Shown piece by piece: positions 29,227-37,322 of a DNA stretch of 64,000 nucleotides (positions are counted from its first letter, which is position 1; every line of letters starts with the position of its first letter). The translations under genes and the position numbers were made by a program. Below the pieces are notes generated by a model. The model saw nothing but the letters and a program-made list of their open reading frames with translations. It did not search any database and was not told the DNA's origin. The DNA comes from Microvirga splendida (GTDB lineage Bacteria > Pseudomonadota > Alphaproteobacteria > Rhizobiales > Beijerinckiaceae), in NCBI RefSeq assembly GCF_016427565.1, contig NZ_JAELXT010000006.1, positions 167,860-231,859 of the forward strand, written 5' to 3'.

Positions 29227-30960
29227 TCAGACCACGAAGAACTCGTTGTGGCTCAGGGCGAGCCCTTTCTTGAACTGAGCGAACTCCACCGGCTTGCGGG
29301 ACCCGGAGCCGTCGGAATCGTAGGACAGGATCCCGGTCTTCCTGTTGTAGAGGATGTAGTCGTCCAGGTCCTTGGGCCTGTTGCCCGCGTTGAAATGGTC
29401 GGCATCCAGTTTCTGTGGCTTGCCGGCGCTGCCGGGGCCGAGCTTGCGGAAGATGGCGTTGTCGAGCCAGATCGAGTCGTCTTTAGCTCTGTATTGGGCC
29501 ACGGTGTCGAAGTTGACCTTCCGGTCCGTGGTGGACGACCCGAGCTTCGCGTCGAAGACGAAGACATCGCGTCCCGAGTCGCCAAACAGGGTATCGTTCC
29601 CGCGCCCGCCATGGAGCCTGTCGTTTCCGTTGCCGCCGTGGAGCCAGTCTCGCCCATCGCCGCCGTAGAGCCGGTCGTTGCCGCCATCGCCGAACACGTG
29701 ATCGTTGCCGCCCATGGCCCGGATCGTGTCGTTGCCGGACCGGCCGCTCAGATCCTCGTCGAACGAGGTGCCGCGGAATACGTTGGATCCGGCTGTGCCG
29801 ATCCACTTCTGGACCAGGGTGAAGATTGCGCCGGAGTCCATTCCGGAGATGGTGTTGCCGTAGAGGCTGATGAGGGTGGGACCGCCGGCCGTGTTCGTCC
29901 GCTCCTCGCGGATCCCGTAGCGGGCATCGATTGCGCCGTCGGAATAGATCGTGTTGTTGAGGATCTGGGTGTTCACGGAATAGTAGGTTTGCCCCGTGGT
30001 CGCATCCACCCGCATGCGGATGCTGATCTCGTCGAACGTGTTGTCGCCGCCCTGCGCGTTGTTGAAGATGCGGCTGTTCTGAACGACGGTGTCGGTCGAG
30101 CCCTCGACCCGAACGCCGTTGCTCAAGTTGCCGTAGATCCTGGCACCATCGATGGTGACGTTGTCGGCCATGTTGAGAAGGATGCCTTCCTTCTGATTCC
30201 CGTAGTAGTGGCCGCCGACGATCTGGATGTTGCTCGGCCAGGGGATGTCCTCCGACCCTCGCTGCACCACCACGCCGGTGGATCCATTGCCGTAGGCGAC
30301 GTTGTTCTGGAGCAGCAGCCCGGTGGTGGTGGTCGTGACGTTGAAGCCGTGCCGGTCGTTGTTGTAGGCGATGTTGTTCCGGTAGATGCCGTTGACGATG
30401 TAGTCGGCTACGAACCCGTCCAGCCCGTTGCCGTGGGACACGCTGTTCTCGATGATCAGGCGCAGGGTCTGCTCGTGCGGGTCGAAGCCGTAGCCCGAAC
30501 AGTCGAGGATCTCCACGCGCGACACATGGATGTCGCTGTCCTGCTCGGTGCTCCCGGGCCTCACGCCCGTGTAGAAGCCGTCGATCTTACCCGTCGTGGC
30601 ATCGCGGTTGCCGTCGATGGAGAGGTCGAAGACACCGACATTGGACGTGACCTCGTTGAATGGGGTGCGCACCACGCCGGTGATGTCGCCCGCCCAACCG
30701 TCAGCCACCTTGAGGATCGTCCGGCCCATGCCGGCGCCCTGAAGCGCGGTGCCGCTGAGCATGGAGACGGCGCCGTCGCTCTTGTCGCCGCTGCCTTTGA
30801 CGAGCAGGGTGCCGGCCGGCAGGACGACGGTCACACGGCCGGCGGCAGGGTTCTTGATGTATTCCGCATGTGCCGCCTTCACGGCTGCATTGATAGCGGC
30901 TGAATCATCGCTCGTATCGTTTGCGGTTGCGCCGAAACTCGAGGCGTTGATGACAGGCAT
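29227..30960 (-). CDS. algE: AlgE-type mannuronan C5-epimerase with RTX tail
   Basis: The 577-residue protein starts with a right-handed beta-helix A-module (about residues 1-395) and ends with an R-module of tandem RTX nonapeptides (GGDGRDWLHGGNGNDRL) and a type I secretion-like C-terminus (YDSDGSGS...FFVV). Residues Y157, D160 and H162 in SGYGFDPHEQT, and H204 in NDRHGFNV, match the catalytic Tyr149/Asp152/His154/His196 pattern of Azotobacter AlgE enzymes, including the 42-residue spacing. Such enzymes turn D-mannuronate into L-guluronate in alginate. No alginate-synthesis gene is nearby. Confidence 0.9.
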   Translation of the reverse strand: MPVINASSFGATANDTSDDSAAINAAVKAAHAEYIKNPAAGRVTVVLPAGTLLVKGSGDKSDGAVSMLSGTALQGAGMGRTILKVADGWAGDITGVVRTPFNEVTSNVGVFDLSIDGNRDATTGKIDGFYTGVRPGSTEQDSDIHVSRVEILDCSGYGFDPHEQTLRLIIENSVSHGNGLDGFVADYIVNGIYRNNIAYNNDRHGFNVTTTTTGLLLQNNVAYGNGSTGVVVQRGSEDIPWPSNIQIVGGHYYGNQKEGILLNMADNVTIDGARIYGNLSNGVRVEGSTDTVVQNSRIFNNAQGGDNTFDEISIRMRVDATTGQTYYSVNTQILNNTIYSDGAIDARYGIREERTNTAGGPTLISLYGNTISGMDSGAIFTLVQKWIGTAGSNVFRGTSFDEDLSGRSGNDTIRAMGGNDHVFGDGGNDRLYGGDGRDWLHGGNGNDRLHGGRGNDTLFGDSGRDVFVFDAKLGSSTTDRKVNFDTVAQYRAKDDSIWLDNAIFRKLGPGSAGKPQKLDADHFNAGNRPKDLDDYILYNRKTGILSYDSDGSGSRKPVEFAQFKKGLALSHNEFFVV

Positions 30961-31378
30961 GCCGAATATCCCTCATAAGGAAAGGAGCCAGAATGCTTAA
31001 ATGCGTTCGCGACAGATGGGAGCGGCTATTTTTGAGCATTCGATAGCTTTGGAGGTAATCATCAGGTACGGAAGATGAGGATCGGCTCCCGCGGCCAATA
31101 TGTTATCCGGCTCACGATGCAGGAATTATTCGAGATTTACCGCAATGTTACTTGCCGCCCTGCACGGCCCATCGGCCCTTCGATGAGGCAGATCGTTTCA
31201 CTCCTGCACCGTTAATGCCTTTGTAACAGGGATACTCACCGGCGCCGCAAGCCGCCGTCGCGGATCTCCGGCCGCCGAGGATCGCCTCATTTCCAGAACG
31301 AAGATGTGAGCGAAGAAAACTTTCGGTCGAGAGATGAATATGTGTATTACTTTGCGTTAAGGTCTCTACGATCAGATT
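30961..31378. other. Gene-free interval upstream of the epimerase
   Basis: About 420 bases are visibly richer in A and T than the neighbours, especially 31000-31170 and 31290-31378. They presumably hold the minus-strand epimerase promoter. I see no coding signal, tRNA or strong hairpin here, and cannot place a promoter with confidence. Confidence 0.4.
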
Positions 31379-31417
31379 GTGAGACGTTTCGCTGGGCTAG
31401 TCATCGCGGGGGCGGGT

Positions 31418-31813
31418 GTGACAGACGAAGAAATCGAAGCCGTTGCAGAGGAACTCGCCAAGGCGGGCGGCGTCTCGTGGTATCCGGGACGAACACGGGG
31501 GGCGCTCCTGAGGCCGGTCAGCGAGCGGTACCGGGATCGGGCGAAGCTGGCCATCGCCGCGCTGGAGCGGGTCAGGGCCGGACGGGATGCGGCGGCGGAG
31601 AGCTTGCCGTCCGGTGTGCCGGCTCCGTCCGAGCACCCCGACCGGATCCAGGCGGGAAGCATCGTGGTTTACCGTCCTCCTGGCGATCAGAGGGCCATCA
31701 CCTGCCGCATCGAGCGGGTTGAGGAAGGCCGGGCCTACTTGGCGCCCGTGCCCCGGCCGGATATCGGCTGGGTGTCCCTGGACAATCTTCAGCCGCTGGA
31801 TTCGGAGGCCTAG
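31418..31813 (+). CDS. Conserved hypothetical protein, soluble
   Basis: The reading frame gives about 131 residues: an N-terminal helical region (TDEEIEAVAEELAKAGG), an Arg-rich helix (ERYRDRAKLAIAALERVRAG), and a C-terminal beta-type domain (AGSIVVYRPPGDQRAITCRI). No motif is recognised. GTG at 31418 gives a hydrophilic N-terminus; GTG at 31379 would add 13 residues including a hydrophobic stretch. Neither start has a convincing ribosome site. Confidence 0.6.
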   Translation: MTDEEIEAVAEELAKAGGVSWYPGRTRGALLRPVSERYRDRAKLAIAALERVRAGRDAAAESLPSGVPAPSEHPDRIQAGSIVVYRPPGDQRAITCRIERVEEGRAYLAPVPRPDIGWVSLDNLQPLDSEA

Positions 31814-31916
31814 AGCATCGTCCGGCCCGCTGGGTCCGGGCCACACGATGCTCTTCTCCAAGAAGAAGGCATCGGATGGATCCCAAAAGTGCAAGTCCAC
31901 TTTTGGGTCCGATGCT
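31814..31916 (+). repeat. RIME-like palindromic intergenic element, copy 4 (variant first module)
   Basis: The second palindrome (gcatcggatggatcccaaaa with ccacttttgggtccgatgc) matches the other copies. The first module keeps its gcatcgt / acgatgc ends, but the interior has been replaced by ccggcccgctgggtccggg. It lies between the hypothetical gene and a DUF6894 gene. Confidence 0.8.
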
Positions 31917-32021
31917 TTAGGCGAAAGGCGAATAAGCAGAGAGGAGGCGCAAGGCCTCTTCACTTCGCCAGCAAAACCCGCTAGCAGTTTCCATCCTTCC
32001 CGAGTGGGTAGACGGCCTGAC

Positions 32022-32249
32022 ATGCTTTGCTTCTTCCACCTCGTGAGCAATCATGACGAGATTGTCGACGATACAGGCATCGAGGTCCGTGATCTCGAGA
32101 GCGCCAAGGCGCAGGCTCTCGTCGCCATTGAGGAACTGAGGGCGGAAATCGGCCCCGAGGCCGGTGATTGGTCAGGGTGGCGGCTGGAAATCGTCTGCCC
32201 CCACGGAACCCTTCTCCACTCCATGCAGCTGATGGAAACCCTGCACTGA
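32022..32249 (+). CDS. DUF6894 family small protein, paralogue 1
   Basis: The 75-residue protein begins MLCFFHLVSNHDEIVDDTG and has the family layout: an FFHL start, an acidic D-x-x-G-x-E turn, a helix rich in Ala/Glu, then WSGWRLEIVCPHGTLL. Two paralogues lie in this window (45163-45390 and 62685-62951). Function is unknown. The start follows the family N-terminus; the longer open frame upstream runs through a repeat and is not coding. Confidence 0.78.
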   Translation: MLCFFHLVSNHDEIVDDTGIEVRDLESAKAQALVAIEELRAEIGPEAGDWSGWRLEIVCPHGTLLHSMQLMETLH

Positions 32250-32281
32250 ACGCTCGCGGCCTCCGGGTCTCGTGAGCCTGC

Positions 32282-34432
32282 CTACGCGCTCGCCTTGAGC
32301 GGGACGATCCCAATGGCCCGGTGAATGCAGGCGCTCAGTTCCGCCGAGTCATAGGGCTTGCGAAGGATCGTGAACCCGTCGTCCATGGCCGCCTGGGCCA
32401 CGTTGCTGTAGCCGGTGGCGAGCAGGACGGGCAGGGAAGGCTGCTCGCTGCGAACGATGCGCGCCAGGTCGGCCCCATTGAGATCGCCCGGCATCACGAT
32501 ATCGCTGAACACCAGATCGACCCGGATTCCGGACCGGAGGACCGCGAGCGCCGCACGGGCATCGGCCGCATGCGTGACCTGGAAGCCGATCTCCTCGAGG
32601 CTGGCGCGGGTCACCTCGGCAATGTCGCCATTGTCCTCCACCAGGAGAATATGGCCATGTGCGTTTCGAACCGGAGGTTCCGCGACCTGCGGGAGCGCGC
32701 CGGTTGCAACCTCTGTCGTGCGTGGCAGGTAGAGCGTGATCGTGGTGCCGCGCCCGGCCTCGGCCAGCGCCGTCGCCGTGCCGCCCGACTGCTTGGCGAA
32801 GCCATAGACCTGGCTCAAGCCCAGGCCGGTTCCCTTGCCGACGGCCTTGGTGGTGTAGAACGGCTCGAACACGTGGGGCAGCACGTCCTCGGGGATGCCG
32901 CTGCCCGTATCCGTGAGGCTGAGCGCGACGAACTCCCCCTGGAGGCCCAGAACGTCGGGATCGCGCAGGTTCAGGTTCCAGGCCTCGATCAGCAGCCGTC
33001 CGCCGTCGGGCATGGCATCCCGGGCGTTGACGGCGATGTTGAGGATGGCGAGTTCGAGCTCGCTGAGATCGACCTTGGTGTTCCACAGACCGGGCGGCAC
33101 CCGCATCTCGATCGCGATGTCGCCGCGCAGGGACGAGCGGAGCATGTCCTGCAGGTCGAGCAGGTAGCCGGACAGGTCCACCACCTCCGGCTCGTGCGTC
33201 TGCTGGCGGGAGAAGGACAGGAGCTGGCGCACGAGGCTTGCGCCGCGTCCGGCCGCTGTCTCGATCGCGTCGAGGGACCGCTTCTGCCGCTCCTCCATGG
33301 CGTAGCGCCGCAGCCGGTCCACATTGCCTTTGACGACCATCAGCAGATTGTTGAAGTCGTGGGCGACGCCCCCGGTGAGATGGCCGACGGCCTCCAGCCT
33401 TTGGGCCTGCTTGAGAGCGGCCTCGGCCATCTCGCGCCGTTCGACCTCGGCTTGAAAGCTGCGGGTGCGCTGCAGGGCCAGGAGGCTGATGGCGAAAAGG
33501 CCGAGGGTCGCCGGAATGCCGAAGGCCAGCAGCCAGCTCATTTGCGACCAGAGTTCCCGCCAGACGGCGGCTGTCTCGACGCCGACCTGCACGTAGACGG
33601 GATAGCCGGGAACCTTGCGATAGCCGATCCGCCGTTCGATCCCGTCGATCTGGGAGACGGCGAGGAAGCGCCCGGAGAGCGGGTCCTGCTCGATCGATCT
33701 GGCAAAGCCACTCCGGGCGTTGAGGCGCATCGGCTCGTTTCCACGGGACGGGTAGCGGGCCAGGAACTCGCCGTCGGCGCGGATCATGCCGAAGGAATCG
33801 GCGATGCCCCTCGCAATCCGACCGTAAAAATCGCGAAAATGCTCGGGCCGCACCGAGATGGCCACGACGCCGTCGAAGGTCCCGTCCGCGCCGGCGCGGC
33901 GCTGGCTGACCACGAAGAAACGAATGTCGCCGATTCTGGACGTGATGGTCTTGCCGATATAGGTGCCGGAATCCTGTTCGGCCTGTGCCTTGAAGTAGTC
34001 CCTGTCCGAGTTGTCGAGATCGCGGGGGACGGGCAGGACGGTGCTCGACACGAGCGGGCGCCCGGCCTTGTCGAAGACCCAGATCGACTCGATCTGCGGC
34101 AGGACGTCCTGGGTGCGCCGCAGGCGGCTCTGGAGCCGGGCCTCCTCGGCCCGAATCTGCTCCGGCGTGAGGTCGCGCAGCACCTCGTTGGTCTCGGCAA
34201 TCGTGCGCTCGATGGTCTGAAACGCCTTGAGGCTGTGTTCCTGAACCACGTCCAGGGCGCGCTCGATCCGCTCATCCGCGTGCTGGCGGATGCGGCGGTA
34301 ATCGTCCCACGCCGTATAGGCGAAAAACAGGGCAGGGCCGAGCAGGCTTGCAACGACCAGCAACTGCAAGGGCCAGAAAACGGCGCGGCTCTTCGGCGTT
34401 ACGCGACCCACAAACGAAGACCTTCCTTGCAT
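32282..34432 (-). CDS. Hybrid sensor histidine kinase with receiver domain
   Basis: The 716-residue protein has an N-terminal membrane helix (about 20-40), a periplasmic Cache/PAS-like sensor region (about 45-295), a second membrane helix (about 298-320), an HWE/HisKA-type dimerisation region with phospho-acceptor His358 (GGVAHDFNNLL), a HATPase_c domain (NIAVNARDAMPDGG; DTGSGIP; GKGTGLGLSQV), and a C-terminal receiver with phospho-Asp644 (LVFSDIVMPG). The hybrid design suggests a phosphorelay, but no partner regulator is adjacent. The signal is unknown. Confidence 0.92.
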   Translation of the reverse strand: MQGRSSFVGRVTPKSRAVFWPLQLLVVASLLGPALFFAYTAWDDYRRIRQHADERIERALDVVQEHSLKAFQTIERTIAETNEVLRDLTPEQIRAEEARLQSRLRRTQDVLPQIESIWVFDKAGRPLVSSTVLPVPRDLDNSDRDYFKAQAEQDSGTYIGKTITSRIGDIRFFVVSQRRAGADGTFDGVVAISVRPEHFRDFYGRIARGIADSFGMIRADGEFLARYPSRGNEPMRLNARSGFARSIEQDPLSGRFLAVSQIDGIERRIGYRKVPGYPVYVQVGVETAAVWRELWSQMSWLLAFGIPATLGLFAISLLALQRTRSFQAEVERREMAEAALKQAQRLEAVGHLTGGVAHDFNNLLMVVKGNVDRLRRYAMEERQKRSLDAIETAAGRGASLVRQLLSFSRQQTHEPEVVDLSGYLLDLQDMLRSSLRGDIAIEMRVPPGLWNTKVDLSELELAILNIAVNARDAMPDGGRLLIEAWNLNLRDPDVLGLQGEFVALSLTDTGSGIPEDVLPHVFEPFYTTKAVGKGTGLGLSQVYGFAKQSGGTATALAEAGRGTTITLYLPRTTEVATGALPQVAEPPVRNAHGHILLVEDNGDIAEVTRASLEEIGFQVTHAADARAALAVLRSGIRVDLVFSDIVMPGDLNGADLARIVRSEQPSLPVLLATGYSNVAQAAMDDGFTILRKPYDSAELSACIHRAIGIVPLKASA

Positions 34433-34596
34433 TGCCTGGCGGGAGTCTCACGAACTTGAGCGTCGATCTGGCTCGGGAGGTAAAACCGGCGGCTTCCATG
34501 GCGAAGGCATGGATGCCCGGCAGGGCAGATATAGCCGTGCGAAAGGGTGTCAAGGGCGCCCGATCGAGGTTGTTGCCGCGTTCTGGATCCGGCTCC

Positions 34597-35406
34597 CTAT
34601 CGCCATGCCGTTACGACGAGAGCGCTCATCCGGTTCTCGAAGGATGATGCGCCGAACCGACCTGAGAGCGCCTCCTCGGCGCTTGTCGTGATCTCCCCGA
34701 TGCGGTCCGGGGCCCGGGCCTCGATCTCGGCCCGCAGGGGCGTGCCCTGGCAGAGTCCGATGGCGGGCTCCCGGGGCGAGGGGGGCCGGCTGACTTTGTC
34801 CACCACCTCGATCTCGACGCTCTCGAACCCCGCCTGCTGCACCTCGCCGCGGATCCGGTCGGGGTCGAAATAGCCGAAGGGCACCCGCTCGATGAACCGG
34901 GGCGGATCTTCGGGAAAGGCTCTCGCCACGCTCTCCGACACGATGCGGCTGACCGGGTTGAGGTCGAGGGCGTTCCAGACATTGAAGAGCAGGCGTCCGC
35001 CGGGCTTGAGCACGCGCAAGGCCTCCCGGTAACCCGTGAGCCTGTCCGGAAAGAACATGACGCCGAACTGGCACACGACCGCATCGAAGCTGGCATCCTC
35101 GAAGGGCAGGGCCTGCGCGTCGGCCTGCATCCAATGCACGTTCGACGCCTGCAGGCGGGTCCGGGCGAGGTCGAGCATGGCCTGATTCAGATCGGTCGCG
35201 GTGATCTCCACCTGGGCCGGCAGGGCCTTGGCCAGGGCGCGGGTCACGATGCCCGTTCCGGCCGCCGTTTCCAGGATACGGCCCTGCGCCACGTCCCCGA
35301 GGCGTCTCGCCATGTCCTCTGCGAAGGGCTCGAACAGGAGCGGGCCCAGATATTGCTCGTAGACGGCAGGAATGGAGCCTTTGAAGGCTGAATCGGTGGC
35401 ACTCAT
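34597..35406 (-). CDS. Class I SAM-dependent methyltransferase
   Basis: The 269-residue protein has SAM motif I ILETAAGTGIVTRALAKAL, an acidic motif II (ITATDLNQAMLDLA) and a post-II FDAVVCQFGVMFFPD. This pattern is typical of UbiE/Methyltransf_11-type small-molecule methyltransferases. A GGAGG ribosome site lies before the ATG at 35406, which settles the start. Substrate is unknown. It is read in the same direction as the downstream kinase. Confidence 0.87.
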   Translation of the reverse strand: MSATDSAFKGSIPAVYEQYLGPLLFEPFAEDMARRLGDVAQGRILETAAGTGIVTRALAKALPAQVEITATDLNQAMLDLARTRLQASNVHWMQADAQALPFEDASFDAVVCQFGVMFFPDRLTGYREALRVLKPGGRLLFNVWNALDLNPVSRIVSESVARAFPEDPPRFIERVPFGYFDPDRIRGEVQQAGFESVEIEVVDKVSRPPSPREPAIGLCQGTPLRAEIEARAPDRIGEITTSAEEALSGRFGASSFENRMSALVVTAWR

Positions 35407-35483
35407 CGTCCCCTCCACCGGGAAAGCCGCGATGATTGCTCCTTTGAGAGCACCCGGCAAGGGCGCAGAAGAGGCAGTGCAGT

Positions 35484-36224
35484 CTAGTCCAGCAGCCAGG
35501 CGAAGGCCCGTTTCAGGGCGGCCGTTCCGTCGCGGTCGAACCAGCGGCCGTGGCTGAAGATGACCCGCTCCGGGTTCCAGGCGATCATCCGGGAGACGGC
35601 CTTCTTCGCCTCCTCGCGGCGCAGGCGGACGACGAAGCGCAGGTAGGCCGGGGCCTTGCCGTCGGGCGCCGCGACGCCGGTGAGCCTGGCGAAAAGGCGC
35701 GTTCCCAGCGGCAGTGTCTGCGGCTCCAGGTTCTGGATCAGGTCCGTCAGGATGAGGGTGCGCGTGGGCCGGTGGAAGAACGCCACCTCACGAAAGCCCG
35801 CGCCGCCCGGCACGACGGCCTGCTCGATCTCGCTGCCCCAATCGTCCGGCGGCGAATCCGTCAGGTCGCGGTCGAGCCGCAGGCCCGCCTTGCGCACCTG
35901 CGGCCGCTGCCGCAGCTTGGGCGCCGCGGACGTCTTGGCCGCTGGGCAGCCGCCCTGCCAGCCCTTGAGGTGCGTCCAGTGGGCGATGTTGGGCGCCACG
36001 AGATGGCGGATCGAGCCCAGCGTCTCGATCTCCCGCCGCAATTCCGCATTGTACCGGGTGGGCGAATGGAGCCACACATCGCCGCTGCCCAGCCGGATCA
36101 CCGTCATCCGCACCGGCAGGCTCAATCCCATCGCCTCCTGCGGCCCACTGTCGACGATCCAGAGGTTTTCGGCGACGGGCTTGAGCACGTCGAGGGGAGG
36201 GTAGGTGACGTCTTCGCTGGGCAT
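35484..36224 (-). CDS. DUF4336 domain protein (MBL-fold-like)
   Basis: The roughly 246-residue protein has the DUF4336 pattern: VAENLWIVDSGPQ near the start, DVWLHSPTRYNAELRREIE, then HLVAPNIAHWTHLKGWQ and a C-terminal IFSHGRWFDRDGTAAL. The fold is related to metallo-beta-lactamases but the usual HxHxDH motif is absent. Start is ATG at 36224; GTG at 36239 is an alternative. Function is unknown. Confidence 0.78.
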   Translation of the reverse strand: MPSEDVTYPPLDVLKPVAENLWIVDSGPQEAMGLSLPVRMTVIRLGSGDVWLHSPTRYNAELRREIETLGSIRHLVAPNIAHWTHLKGWQGGCPAAKTSAAPKLRQRPQVRKAGLRLDRDLTDSPPDDWGSEIEQAVVPGGAGFREVAFFHRPTRTLILTDLIQNLEPQTLPLGTRLFARLTGVAAPDGKAPAYLRFVVRLRREEAKKAVSRMIAWNPERVIFSHGRWFDRDGTAALKRAFAWLLD

Positions 36225-36251
36225 TGCGTTCTGTCTCACCTGAAAAGCGGT

Positions 36252-37232
36252 TTATTTCGCGGTGTAGTTAGAGGCTTGGTCTCCGATAATCTCCTGCAAA
36301 CGATACAGTTCAGCAATGTCTCTAAGGTCTCCTATATTCACCCGGAGTTCTGTAGGTGGCATAGGATCGGACGACGGAGACCAAGCGAAACGGTACTCTT
36401 TCTGATACGCGTAAGAAATGTTCTTAACGGCGCCTGGACTGTCAATTTGGTGAGGGTGAGGTTCGTATGGATCTTGGTATTCAATGGGGAAGTGCGCAAA
36501 GATGCGACCCTTCATCAATGGAGCAAACGCTCTTTCAAGTCGGTCGGCAAACTCGTCTATGTCATGGATAACCAAGCAGCCGTCGGCTTTGAAGGCAGGA
36601 AAAAGAGTTGGGTCAAACTCGGAGGACGTGCATAGGACGTAGTAATCGTGTGTTAGTTCAACTATTGTGCACATGTCGCCAACAATCTTGATCGGCGAAC
36701 CATCGGGACCAGTTGCACGGACCCTGCGACTGTTGTGGAATGTGTGATGCCTTAGCTCGTCATCTCTGCGAGCATCATTCATGGCATCATCTCTATATGT
36801 AGCTGCCAGCTTAACGATAACTGTCCCTTTAGTTAGCATGTCAGGCAGCCAACTCATTTCCCCATAGCGAACGACAAAATCACAGGCATTTGGGAACCGC
36901 GGCTTGCACGGAATTCTTGCTGAGAGCAGGTTCAAATCGAAGGGTGGCTCAAATGAAGGAAGTGGCAAGCTCCTTCTCTCGTATTCACCTACAGTATGAA
37001 TGTACTTACGCAACCAGTACCAAGAACTAAGGAAAGATTCTTTGGGCGGGGGATCTCTTTCAGGTGTAACAAGGGTGAGAAGGTTCCGGCGTAAAGATAG
37101 GTACCGTGCGTTAAGTTCAATTTGCGTCAAGTTCTCCAAATATGGATGAAATTGATACTCAACTTTCCGGAGTTCAATATCGAAGTCCGGGTTTGAGAAG
37201 TATGAATCCAAATTTAGACCTGGTCGGAGCAA
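36252..37232 (-). CDS. AT-rich orphan gene of unknown function, probably acquired
   Basis: The 326-residue soluble protein has no recognised catalytic motif. Base and codon use are clearly more AT-rich than every neighbour, pointing to horizontal transfer. Segments such as CDFVVRYGEMSWLPD, DYYVLCTSSEFDPTLFPAF and ISYAYQKEYRFAW resemble the layout of DUF2971-type proteins (an N-terminal fold with a late 'YxxQxEYR' segment); this is a weak similarity. It sits alone between the DUF4336 gene and uvrA with no mobility genes. Confidence 0.75.
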   Translation of the reverse strand: MLRPGLNLDSYFSNPDFDIELRKVEYQFHPYLENLTQIELNARYLSLRRNLLTLVTPERDPPPKESFLSSWYWLRKYIHTVGEYERRSLPLPSFEPPFDLNLLSARIPCKPRFPNACDFVVRYGEMSWLPDMLTKGTVIVKLAATYRDDAMNDARRDDELRHHTFHNSRRVRATGPDGSPIKIVGDMCTIVELTHDYYVLCTSSEFDPTLFPAFKADGCLVIHDIDEFADRLERAFAPLMKGRIFAHFPIEYQDPYEPHPHQIDSPGAVKNISYAYQKEYRFAWSPSSDPMPPTELRVNIGDLRDIAELYRLQEIIGDQASNYTAK

Positions 37233-37322
37233 GCTTGCGCGTCCTCAGTTGCGAGGGAATAGTGAGTTATAACCATGATATAATTGTTAGAACAGAGCTT
37301 TGAACTCAGTCCTTCACAAACC

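Noticed and set aside
32321..34459. Long open frame (about 712 codons) antisense to the hybrid histidine kinase
   Set aside because: The kinase strand has full HisKA, HATPase and receiver motifs; the opposite strand has none.
35550..36635. Open frame of about 361 codons antisense to the DUF4336 and AT-rich genes
   Set aside because: It crosses the composition boundary without regard to it and has no domain; both minus-strand genes are better supported.
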